This document shows positions 26,458 through 34,078 of a DNA stretch of 64,000 nucleotides, in pieces (positions within the stretch are counted from its first letter, which is position 1; every line of letters starts with the position of its first letter). Under the pieces are notes generated by a model. It searched no databases and was not told the DNA's origin. It was given only the letters and a program-made list of their open reading frames with translations. The DNA comes from Halomonas sp. UBA3074. GTDB lineage: Bacteria > Pseudomonadota > Gammaproteobacteria > Pseudomonadales > Halomonadaceae. The stretch covers positions 1 to 64,000 of the forward strand of contig NZ_DFBS01000042.1 in the NCBI RefSeq assembly GCF_002366715.1. The letters run 5' to 3'. A program made the translations under genes and the position numbers.

Positions 26458-27138
26458 ATGGCCATGGCTTCCATCAGCACTTCTTCGCTCACGGCGTGGG
26501 CCAACCCATCAGTGGCCTCGCACTCACCGCGTGTCGAGCAAGCACCGAAAGATAGCGCTGTTAACAAAGACACGGCTTCTACCGACGCTTCCAGCACCAG
26601 TGAAGAAAACAGCAGTGAAACAGCAGGCCCAAAACGGGCTGATGGCACCCCGATGGCGCCGGAAGAGATTCAACAACTAGAACAGCTTAAGCAGACCGAC
26701 CGCGAAGTACGCCAGCACGAGATGGCTCACCAAGTGGCCGGCGGTGCTTATACCGGTGGCGCCAGCTACGATTATGAAGTGGGCCCTGATGGTAAGCGCT
26801 ACGCAGTCGCTGGCGAAGTGCCGATTGATTACGGCCCGGTGCCTAACGACCCCCAAGCGACGATCGAAAAAATGCAGACCGTGATCGCCGCCGCCATGGC
26901 CCCTGCCGACCCCTCGCCGAAAGATCATCAGGTGGCCGCTCAAGCACGGCAGTATTTACTCGAAGCCAAGCTTGACGCCGCCATGCAACGCAGTGAAATG
27001 GAGCAAGCTCGCAGCGCCGGTGCCACTGAAGTAAAGGATGACGAGGCGGCGCCAGACAGTGAGAGCCCCGCGACGAATTCATCCACCGCGATGGCTTCAG
27101 CAACGCCCGACGCCTCCGCTGAGCAGCAGGCTGCTTAA
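26458..27138 (+). CDS. Putative metalloprotease, SprA/CJM1_0395-related family
   Basis: The 226-residue protein has a low-complexity Ser/Thr/Glu-rich N-terminus (residues 1-65) and a central domain at about residues 65-165. That domain holds the putative zinc motif RQHEMAHQVAGGAYTGG near residue 85, followed by YDYEVGPDGKRYAVAGEVPIDYG. The C-terminal tail is again Ala/Ser-rich. The HExxH-like sequence here is HEMAH. No signal peptide is visible. The family is named a putative metalloprotease; activity is not shown. It converges with the next gene, with five bases between the stops. Confidence 0.82.
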   Translation: MAMASISTSSLTAWANPSVASHSPRVEQAPKDSAVNKDTASTDASSTSEENSSETAGPKRADGTPMAPEEIQQLEQLKQTDREVRQHEMAHQVAGGAYTGGASYDYEVGPDGKRYAVAGEVPIDYGPVPNDPQATIEKMQTVIAAAMAPADPSPKDHQVAAQARQYLLEAKLDAAMQRSEMEQARSAGATEVKDDEAAPDSESPATNSSTAMASATPDASAEQQAA

Positions 27139-27143
27139 CGGCC

Positions 27144-28940
27144 TCATTTCCCAAGGGAGTTCCAATCTGCCCGCGTTGGCCAGGCCGCCAGCCAAGCTGG
27201 CAATGCCTTGGCGGGCATGGGACGCGCAATCCCGTAGCCCTGCGCTAGCTCACACCCCAGCCCTATGAGCGCTTTCGCATGGGCAAGGGTTTCCACCCCT
27301 TCTGCCAGCATGGGCCGCTTAAAGCGATTCGCCATGTAAATAACGCTCTCTACGATCGCCATATCGTCTTGGTCGCTAAGCATATCGCGCACAAAACTCT
27401 GGTCAATTTTGATCAAATTGACCGGCAGCTGGCGCAAATGGGTGAGTGACGAAAACCCGGTACCAAAATCATCAATGGCAAAGCTCACGCCAAGCACCTG
27501 ACAGCGCGACATATTTTGCAGCGCGGCCTGCGTGTCGTGCATGGCGGCACTCTCCAGCACTTCGAGTTTTAACATCGAAGGCGACACGTCAGGATGACGT
27601 GCCAACAATTCAGCGAGGCGTTGACTAAAATTACTGGCGAGTAGATGCGTCGGGCTTATGTTCACGTTGATGGGCAACGCGATACCTTGGGTGTGCCACT
27701 CCGCCAACTGGCAGAGCGCTCGTTCGATGACCCACTCGCCAAGGTCTACTTCTAACGGCGTAGCATCGATAATGGGAAGGAACTGACCAGGCGCAAGCAA
27801 TCCCTGCTCCGGGTGCTGCCAACGAATCAATGCCTCGACCCCCACTACCTTGCCACTGCGCATATCTACCTGCGGCTGATAGTAAAGACACAGCTCGTCG
27901 TTATTGAGAGCGTCGACAAAGCGCTGGCGCTGTTCGTGACGGACCTGCAGCAAGCGGTCGTGGTTAGGATCGAATATGTGAAACGTATCGCGGCCACGCT
28001 GCTTTGCACGGTACATCGCCTGATTGGCATGGCGTAACAGCACATCGCCTTGAACGTGGTCATTCGGGTAAAGCGTGACCCCTAAGCTGGCCGTCAAATG
28101 GATGCTCTGCCCATCGACCATCAGCGGTTGGCGAATGGAGGCTAACAACTGGTCAAAAAAATCATCGTCGACGCCGTGGTGCAGCAACAGCACGAATTCG
28201 TCACCGCCTACCCGCGCCAACACGTCATCACCGAACAGCAGATGGCTAATGCGCTGTGAAAACGAGGAGAGCAGCGCATCACCCACCGGCGCGCCTAATC
28301 GATCATTAATGTTTTTGAAGAAATCGATATCCAATGAGCATACCGCCAACGGTAGCTGCTTGGCCTCTGCATGCTGCATCGACTCCTGAATCAACTGGGT
28401 TAGCAGTTGCAGGTTGGGCAACCCCGTCAAGGCATCAAAATAGACTTCCCGGTTGAGGTGACGTGCATGCGCGGGGATGGCCGAGAGATCCGCCAGCACA
28501 ATGACATGGTGATTGATGACCGCCTGCTCGTCGCGAACACGGTTAATCGACATCATCCCCGGGTAAAACTGGCCGTCGTGGCTACGATAACTCACTTGGC
28601 TTTTACTGCGATCACGCAACTGTAGCTCTTCACGCATCACGCGCGTCGTGCGGCTGTCATTCAGCGGCAATATACTAAACGCTTCTGGCGTTTTGCCTTG
28701 CACATCGCCCAGCGTCATCCCCGTTAACTCACAAAAAGCAGGGTTCACGTCCATTACCCGGTTTTCCGCATCGGTAATGATGATCGCCTCGTTGGCGTAG
28801 CAAAAAACCGTTTCAGCAAGCGAGGCTGAATAGCTAATGGCCGATCTTGGCATCAGCGTTGAGCGAGACAGTACGGATATTGGCTGGGTGGATAGCTGAG
28901 ACAAAGACTGTTCCTTCGATAAATTCAAGGATTCATACAT
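27144..28940 (-). CDS. PAS-GGDEF-EAL protein, cyclic-di-GMP turnover
   Basis: Cytoplasmic protein of 598 residues with no membrane helix. A PAS domain at about residues 40-160 (ITDAENRVMDVNPAFCELTG) is followed by GGDEF (about 165-325) and EAL (about 340-590). Both catalytic signatures look complete: RVGGDEFVLLL in the cyclase part, and VEALIRW, NVNISP and DDFGTGFSSLTHL in the phosphodiesterase part. It could therefore make or degrade cyclic-di-GMP; which dominates cannot be read from sequence. Confidence 0.93.
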   Translation of the reverse strand: MYESLNLSKEQSLSQLSTQPISVLSRSTLMPRSAISYSASLAETVFCYANEAIIITDAENRVMDVNPAFCELTGMTLGDVQGKTPEAFSILPLNDSRTTRVMREELQLRDRSKSQVSYRSHDGQFYPGMMSINRVRDEQAVINHHVIVLADLSAIPAHARHLNREVYFDALTGLPNLQLLTQLIQESMQHAEAKQLPLAVCSLDIDFFKNINDRLGAPVGDALLSSFSQRISHLLFGDDVLARVGGDEFVLLLHHGVDDDFFDQLLASIRQPLMVDGQSIHLTASLGVTLYPNDHVQGDVLLRHANQAMYRAKQRGRDTFHIFDPNHDRLLQVRHEQRQRFVDALNNDELCLYYQPQVDMRSGKVVGVEALIRWQHPEQGLLAPGQFLPIIDATPLEVDLGEWVIERALCQLAEWHTQGIALPINVNISPTHLLASNFSQRLAELLARHPDVSPSMLKLEVLESAAMHDTQAALQNMSRCQVLGVSFAIDDFGTGFSSLTHLRQLPVNLIKIDQSFVRDMLSDQDDMAIVESVIYMANRFKRPMLAEGVETLAHAKALIGLGCELAQGYGIARPMPAKALPAWLAAWPTRADWNSLGK

Positions 28941-29133
28941 ACGTCTTTGCTCTCCTTGTTGTTGTAGGCCCTTAAAGACTGACCTTTCGTTATCGACCCC
29001 TACGGGTAGGGCCGGACACGTATGGCGCCGTTATCCAATCGGCTGCGCTATGAAGCAACACACCTATTCACATTGTGTTACCGCTTAGGTTTATTCAAAG
29101 CCACAGTAGGTTATCGGCCCCGATCGCAATAAC

Positions 29134-29601
29134 TTAAGGCGCGGGACTCGCGGCCCCCAAAAAGCGCGCCTGCCAGTAGTCGATTTCTAACGGCACGCTG
29201 ACCACGGCGCGGCCATTGCCGGGTGCATGAATCATTTGGCCATCACCACGGTAAATGCCAACGTGGGTGGCTTTACGGCGGTCACCAAAAAAGAGCAGGT
29301 CGCCTGGACGCGGCGATGCGATGGAAGGCAGCGCTCGAAACTGCTCATCGGCGGTGCGTGGCACACGTATCCCCGCCGCTCGGTAGGTCATCTCTACCAG
29401 TCCTGAACAGTCCAACCCTTCCGGCGTATTGCCACCGAAGCGGTAAGGCGTGCCAATGGCCTGCTGGGCGTGGGAAAGGATCAGTGCACGCTCCATAGAG
29501 AGCCCGGCGCGATTGGGAGGCGCCTCGATAGGGGTAAGGTCGCGGCTTGCGCAGCCCGCCAGTAACAGCATTAACAAGCAGGCAAACAGCCACCTACTCA
29601 T
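29134..29601 (-). CDS. NlpC/P60 family lipoprotein, putative peptidoglycan endopeptidase
   Basis: Envelope lipoprotein of 155 residues. The signal peptide (MSRWLFACLLMLLLAGC) ends in a lipobox with Cys at residue 17; this start at 29601 is preferred over the longer frame. The NlpC/P60 domain has the catalytic Cys in NTPEGLDCSGLVEM, His in ATHVGIYRG and the third polar residue near MIHAPG. It resembles the Spr/MepS group that cuts D-Glu-mDAP cross-bridges. It is a single gene. Confidence 0.92.
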   Translation of the reverse strand: MSRWLFACLLMLLLAGCASRDLTPIEAPPNRAGLSMERALILSHAQQAIGTPYRFGGNTPEGLDCSGLVEMTYRAAGIRVPRTADEQFRALPSIASPRPGDLLFFGDRRKATHVGIYRGDGQMIHAPGNGRAVVSVPLEIDYWQARFLGAASPAP

Positions 29602-29711
29602 TGCTATAGAACCGCAAGGTAAAGACAACAGACGAGCCAAGCACATGGGCAGCCGCTCCGGTAAACCTACTTGCCCCCATCATCGCGCAAAGCCTGCCTA
29701 GCCGCCAATGG

Positions 29712-30341
29712 TTAACGGCCTATCCACTCGACAAACGTTGTCTCACCCAGGGAGTGTCGCTCATGACGCACCCGGCTCAGCGCAGCGTAAGGCAGGTCCA
29801 TCGCCAATATCCGCGAAAGCGGTTGCGCTATTACTTGGCGCAGCAGGCCATTGCAGACAAAAAGATGCGCCACGACGAGCACATGCTTTCCTGGAGGATT
29901 GGCAAGCAGTTGCTGCCACACCTCCGCTAGGCGCGCATCAAAGGCCTGAATAGTTTCACCACCCGGCGGCGATACCGTGGCTGGATCGTACCAAAACGCA
30001 TTCATTCGCTCGGTGCCTTCTTCTGCAAACACTTGGGCATGCGTCTTAGCTTCCCACTGCCCCAAGTGCAGCTCGGCTAGGTCGTCCTCCACCTGAACGG
30101 GCAAGTCAAACTCTTCACCTAGCCACAGCGCAAACTCACGACAGCGCATGAGGGGCGAAGTGACAATCGCGTCATAAGGCAGGTGGCCTTCGACCGTATG
30201 GCGCATAACGGCATCGGTCACCTGCTGCCAGCCCGTCTCGCTCAGCGGATGATCGGTGGCGCCACGCAGCATACGCCCGCCTACCGGCTCACCGTGGCGC
30301 AACAAATCAATGGTGGTGATCTCCGCATCGGGAAAACGCAT
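29712..30341 (-). CDS. Histidine phosphatase family protein
   Basis: Phosphoglycerate-mutase-like phosphatase of 209 residues. The start at 30341 gives MRFPDAEITTIDLLRHGEPVG with the RHG catalytic motif near residue 16. The second His is in VLVVAHLFVCNGLL near residue 160, and ELHLGQWEAKTH carries a conserved Glu. The closest named relatives are CobC-type alpha-ribazole phosphatases, but no cobalamin genes are here. It starts 32 bases after the last phnE gene, so it may belong to the phn transcript and act on a phosphate ester. Confidence 0.87.
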   Translation of the reverse strand: MRFPDAEITTIDLLRHGEPVGGRMLRGATDHPLSETGWQQVTDAVMRHTVEGHLPYDAIVTSPLMRCREFALWLGEEFDLPVQVEDDLAELHLGQWEAKTHAQVFAEEGTERMNAFWYDPATVSPPGGETIQAFDARLAEVWQQLLANPPGKHVLVVAHLFVCNGLLRQVIAQPLSRILAMDLPYAALSRVRHERHSLGETTFVEWIGR

Positions 30342-30373
30342 ACTCAGCCCTCGCTTATTGATGCCGCTGTCGA

Positions 30374-31189
30374 TTAAATAATCGCGTGACGCACACGCGC
30401 GGAAACCCACTCGGACACCAGTACGGTGGCGAAAATCATGATAAAAATGACGCTGACCTGGTCCCAGGCGAGGCTGTTGATCGAGGCATTTAGCTGCAAA
30501 CCGATCCCGCCTGCACCCACCAACCCTAACACCGTCGATTCGCGGATATTGATATCCCAGCGATAGACGCTAATACCGGCAAAGGCAGGCATGACTTGCG
30601 GCAGCACGCCATAGTTCATCACCTGCAGGCGGCTTGCCCCGGTCGCGCTTATCGCCTCGACGGGCGTCGGGTGGATCTCTTCAATCGCCTCATAAAGCAG
30701 CTTGCCGACAAAGCCAATCGAGCGCAGGGCGATGGCGATAATCCCCGCCAATACACCCGGGCCAAGAATAGTAACTAGCAGCATTGCCCAGATCAGCGAG
30801 TTGATCGAGCGGGATGAAACAATGATCATCAGCGCCAGACTACGCACCAGCGGGTGCGGCGTGGTATTACGTGCCGCCATAAACGCCACGGGAAACGCCA
30901 TCATAATGCCAATGGCGGTGCCCAGGGTGGCGATGTTAATGGTGTCCCACATGGGCTTCCAGAGCACATTGGCGTAGCCCCACTCCGGCGGCGTCATGCG
31001 GCTGATCAGGTCTGCCCCTTGACGGCCAGCGTCTTCGACAAATACCCACATGGTATTGTCGGAAATCATCTTCCAGCAGAGCAGAAAGAGACTGACACCC
31101 GCCAGCCAAGCCAGGTACTGCAGCCATTGGGCGCGGGTGGTGCGCCGCCGCCAAACCGGCAGACCCTGGGGGTTAGTAGATACTGGCAT
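30374..31189 (-). CDS. phnE: Phosphonate-type ABC transporter permease (PhnE, second copy)
   Basis: Inner-membrane permease of 271 residues with about six helices. It is paralogous to the product of the preceding gene. Conserved segments are AFPVAFMAARNTTPHPLVRS near residue 80 and the EAA-like loop EAISATGASRLQVMNYGVLPQVMP, followed by YRWDINIRESTVLGLVGAGGIG. It pairs with the upstream PhnE to form the channel for the PhnC ATPase. Confidence 0.93.
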   Translation of the reverse strand: MPVSTNPQGLPVWRRRTTRAQWLQYLAWLAGVSLFLLCWKMISDNTMWVFVEDAGRQGADLISRMTPPEWGYANVLWKPMWDTINIATLGTAIGIMMAFPVAFMAARNTTPHPLVRSLALMIIVSSRSINSLIWAMLLVTILGPGVLAGIIAIALRSIGFVGKLLYEAIEEIHPTPVEAISATGASRLQVMNYGVLPQVMPAFAGISVYRWDINIRESTVLGLVGAGGIGLQLNASINSLAWDQVSVIFIMIFATVLVSEWVSARVRHAII

Positions 31190-31233
31190 CGCGATTCTCC
31201 AAATATAACAGGCCAGGGGCGGCTAATAAGCGC

Positions 31234-32079
31234 TCACTGGGTCCAGCGGCGGACATGGCTCGAGCTGTACTCGCACAACAACACAATAACGATAATGATC
31301 AGCAAAATAGCGGCAGAGGTATCGTACTCATAGCGACTCAGCGAGGTGTTCAACGTGGCGCCAATGCCGCCCGCGCCCACAATGCCAATCACCGACGACT
31401 CACGAAAATTGATATCCAGCCGGTAAACCGAAAGCCCAATCAAGCGCGGCATGACCTGGGGCTGAACCGCATGGTTCATGGTTTGCCACCAGCTTGCCCC
31501 GGTTGCCCGCACGGCTTCCACCTGGCGCCTGTCCAGGTCTTCGATGTCTTCCGCTAACAGTTTGGCCATAAAGCCAATCGTCGCAAAAGCCAGGGTGATC
31601 ATCCCCGCCAGCGGCCCAAAGCCAAACATGACCACAAACAGAATCGCGATAATGATTTCTTGAAACGTCCGCGAAACGGCAATGATCGCGCGACATATAA
31701 AGTAGATCGGTAGCGGCGAAATGTTCCGCGCGGCGCCCAGGCCCACCGGAATCGCCAGCAGCACGCCCACTACCGTGGAAGTCAGCGTCATGGTCAAACT
31801 TTCCAGCAGCCCCGCCACTATGTCGTCGTAGCGGCTGATAAAATCAGGCTGCATAAAGGCGCCCAAGAAGTTAACCGCCCGCCCCGCGCCTTCGGCTACC
31901 CGCGCCCAGTTCACCTCGACCGAGGCGAGCGCCACCACTAAGTAAATCACCGCCCCAATGACCAATCCCCAACGCAACCGCGGGTTCTCAATCAATGGCA
32001 GGCGCCGCCACTGGCCCCGCTGGGCCGCCTGCTGGCGTGCTTGCCCTTGTGTTAGCTGCGTCTCAGCCCGTTCGCTCAT
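31234..32079 (-). CDS. phnE: Phosphonate-type ABC transporter permease (PhnE, first copy)
   Basis: Inner-membrane permease of 281 residues. It has the same EAA-like loop (EAVRATGASWWQTMNHAVQPQVMP) and YRLDINFRESSVIGIVGAGGIG as the second permease. The N-terminal 28 residues are polar. The ATG overlaps the phnC stop by four bases (ATGA), so translation is coupled. Confidence 0.93.
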   Translation of the reverse strand: MSERAETQLTQGQARQQAAQRGQWRRLPLIENPRLRWGLVIGAVIYLVVALASVEVNWARVAEGAGRAVNFLGAFMQPDFISRYDDIVAGLLESLTMTLTSTVVGVLLAIPVGLGAARNISPLPIYFICRAIIAVSRTFQEIIIAILFVVMFGFGPLAGMITLAFATIGFMAKLLAEDIEDLDRRQVEAVRATGASWWQTMNHAVQPQVMPRLIGLSVYRLDINFRESSVIGIVGAGGIGATLNTSLSRYEYDTSAAILLIIIVIVLLCEYSSSHVRRWTQ

Positions 32080-32915
32080 CGAGCACTCCCTGCTGCCATT
32101 GCCGGCAGGTCGCGCTGGTAAGAAGACGTTTCCGAGTCATCGGCCTCGTCATCCAGCGGCTCGGAGGTGGTATCCCAATCCTCTTCGCCATAAATGGTCG
32201 TGAGCATTTCGCTGGTCAGTTCACTCGGCAGGCCGTCAAAGACGATTTGCCCAGCACGCAGGCCAACAATTCGATCAGCAAACTGCTGTGCCAAGGTAAC
32301 ATCGTGAATATTGATGATCGCTGCCAAATCGCGCTCAGCACATAGCTCGCGAATCAAGCGCATGATCTGGCGCGACGTTTTCGGGTCGAGGCTGGCGGTA
32401 GGCTCGTCAACCAACAGTAGTTTGGGGCTTTGTAAAAGCGCCCGGGCTATACCGACACGCTGGCGCTGGCCTCCGGAAAGGGCATCGGCGCGCTTATCGA
32501 TGGCGTGAGGTAATCCTACCCGCTCGAGTAGCCGAAAGGCTTCGACGACCGCTTCCTGAGGATAACGGCGTAAAAAACTGCGCCAAAAACCGACATAGCC
32601 GAGTTGGCCGGATAGCACGTTTTCCATCACGGTGAGCCGATCTACCAGGGCATACTCCTGGAAAATCATCCCCATTGAGCGGCGCGCCTGGCGAAGTTTC
32701 TGCCCTGAAAGCTTGGTCAACTCCGTGCCTTCCAGGCGAATACTGCCCTGGGTGGGCTCCACTAACCGATTCACACAGCGAATGAGGGTGCTTTTACCCG
32801 CGCCGGATGGCCCAATTAGCGCCATTACCTGGCCTTTGGGCAGCGTGAGCTCAATGTCCGTCAGCGCCCGATCCCCGGTGGGGTAACGCTTGCCAACGCC
32901 ACTTAGTGTCAACAT
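32076..32915 (-). CDS. phnC: Phosphonate-type ABC transporter ATP-binding protein PhnC
   Basis: Cytoplasmic ATPase of 279 residues. Walker A is ALIGPSGAGKSTLIRCVN near residue 33, the ABC signature is DALSGGQRQRVGIARALL near residue 143 and Walker B is LLLVDEPTASLDP near residue 166. The LVEPTQGSIRLEGTELTKL segment is typical of the PhnC group. The C-terminal 35 residues are acidic and longer than usual. It follows phnD by 78 bases. Confidence 0.94.
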   Translation of the reverse strand: MLTLSGVGKRYPTGDRALTDIELTLPKGQVMALIGPSGAGKSTLIRCVNRLVEPTQGSIRLEGTELTKLSGQKLRQARRSMGMIFQEYALVDRLTVMENVLSGQLGYVGFWRSFLRRYPQEAVVEAFRLLERVGLPHAIDKRADALSGGQRQRVGIARALLQSPKLLLVDEPTASLDPKTSRQIMRLIRELCAERDLAAIINIHDVTLAQQFADRIVGLRAGQIVFDGLPSELTSEMLTTIYGEEDWDTTSEPLDDEADDSETSSYQRDLPAMAAGSAR

Positions 32916-32993
32916 TCTTCCCGCCTCGTCTGTATAGCGAAACGGCCAGAAAGGGGTGCCTTCCTGGCCGTGCAGTACCGTTTACCTTAGCGG

Positions 32994-33959
32994 TCAGTCA
33001 CAGTCGTAAGTCACACTGTTAGCATCGGCAATGGTGCGAATAACCGACCAGTTTTGCTGATAGGTAATCGGAATGAACTGCGCTTCACCAGAGTTGGCAA
33101 ATTCCGCTTCCAGCGGGGTACCTGCCCAGTCATAGCTGAAGAAAGCGTCTTGAATTTTCTCGGCAAGCTCAGGGTTCAGGTTGTTTGCCAACCCGTATGC
33201 CGTGGTCGGGAAGGTTTCTGAGGTGAAGATAATCTCGTAATCACCCTCATTCACGACACCACGGGAAATCATCCGCCTGCCCACGGAGTTAGCGATGGCG
33301 GCCGCGTCGTAATCTTCGTTCACCACACCCAGGATGGAATTGTCGTGGGAGCCTGAGAAAGCGGTTTCAAAATCTTCGCCCGCTTCCATGCCGTACTCGG
33401 AGCGCAGCAGGGCAGAAGGCGCGCGGAAACCAGAGTTAGAGGTCTCGGAAGTGAACGCAAGCTGGCGGCCCTCTAGGTCTTCAACAGACTCAATGCCGCT
33501 GCCCGGATAGGTGATGATCTCCATTTCGTAGCCAAAGCTGCCATCCTCGGCCGCCATCATGGCAAACGGGCGGAAACCACCGCAGTTCACCGCCACCGGT
33601 ACACCGCCGGTATTAAAGCCGGCAACGTGCAAACGGCCAGCGCGCAGCGCTTCCTGCTGGGCGGCATTGGACTGCACGGGGAAGAACTGCACTTCCTTGC
33701 CCGTTGCTTCGCTCAGGTGCGCCAGGAAATCAGACCATACGTCTGCGTAAACCGCGGGGTCTTCCACCGGCGTGTAAGCAAACACGAGCGTATCAGGATC
33801 GACCCACTGCGACTCATCGCTAGGTACATCGGCGATCATATCGCCGTCGTTATCGACATAACGCGATGAAAGATCCGCTGAAGCGTTCACGGCCGCCAAG
33901 GCGAAGGCACTGGCAACGGCGGCGCTGGTCAGCGTGCGGGAGAAAGATAACGTCTGCAT
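32994..33959 (-). CDS. phnD: Phosphonate-type ABC transporter substrate-binding protein PhnD
   Basis: Periplasmic binding protein of 321 residues. The signal peptide ends AVNASA near residue 28. The PhnD family signature is visible in TGKEVQFFPVQSNAAQQEALRAGRLHVAGFNTG-like sequence (about residues 90-122, partly quoted) and in LAFTSETSNSGFRAPSALL. It is first of phnD-phnC-phnE-phnE. No C-P lyase or phosphite dehydrogenase genes lie in the window, so the ligand could be phosphonate, phosphite or an organophosphate. A PhoB-like array lies 50 bases upstream. Confidence 0.93.
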   Translation of the reverse strand: MQTLSFSRTLTSAAVASAFALAAVNASADLSSRYVDNDGDMIADVPSDESQWVDPDTLVFAYTPVEDPAVYADVWSDFLAHLSEATGKEVQFFPVQSNAAQQEALRAGRLHVAGFNTGGVPVAVNCGGFRPFAMMAAEDGSFGYEMEIITYPGSGIESVEDLEGRQLAFTSETSNSGFRAPSALLRSEYGMEAGEDFETAFSGSHDNSILGVVNEDYDAAAIANSVGRRMISRGVVNEGDYEIIFTSETFPTTAYGLANNLNPELAEKIQDAFFSYDWAGTPLEAEFANSGEAQFIPITYQQNWSVIRTIADANSVTYDCD

Positions 33960-34009
33960 GGGGCACCTAACGTGTTGTTAAAGGATAGCGACAATCCTGA
34001 CCACTTCAG

Positions 34010-34049
34010 ATGACAACGGCGGGGCAGTTATATGACCGCTTGGTGACGT
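34010..34049 (-). promoter_or_regulatory. Candidate PhoB binding array upstream of phnD
   Basis: On the minus strand four heptamers stand at an exact 11-base period: ACGTCAC, CGGTCAT, CTGCCCC, TTGTCAT. The Pho-box unit is CTGTCAT/C, with four-base spacers. Units two and four each have one mismatch, unit one has two and unit three is poor. The array ends 50 bases before the phnD ATG, so PhoB-dependent activation under phosphate limitation is likely. Confidence 0.6.
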
Positions 34050-34064
34050 TTTGGCGAACGTCAC
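34043..34064. repeat. Perfect inverted repeat GTGACGTT/AACGTCAC
   Basis: Eight-base arms GTGACGTT (34043-34050) and AACGTCAC (34057-34064) flank TTGGCG. It overlaps the distal PhoB-like heptamer and lies 14 bases past the stop of the EAL-CBS-GGDEF gene. There is no U-run. It may be a terminator stem or a binding site for a dimeric regulator. Confidence 0.6.
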
Positions 34065-34078
34065 ATGAAAAGAATGTT

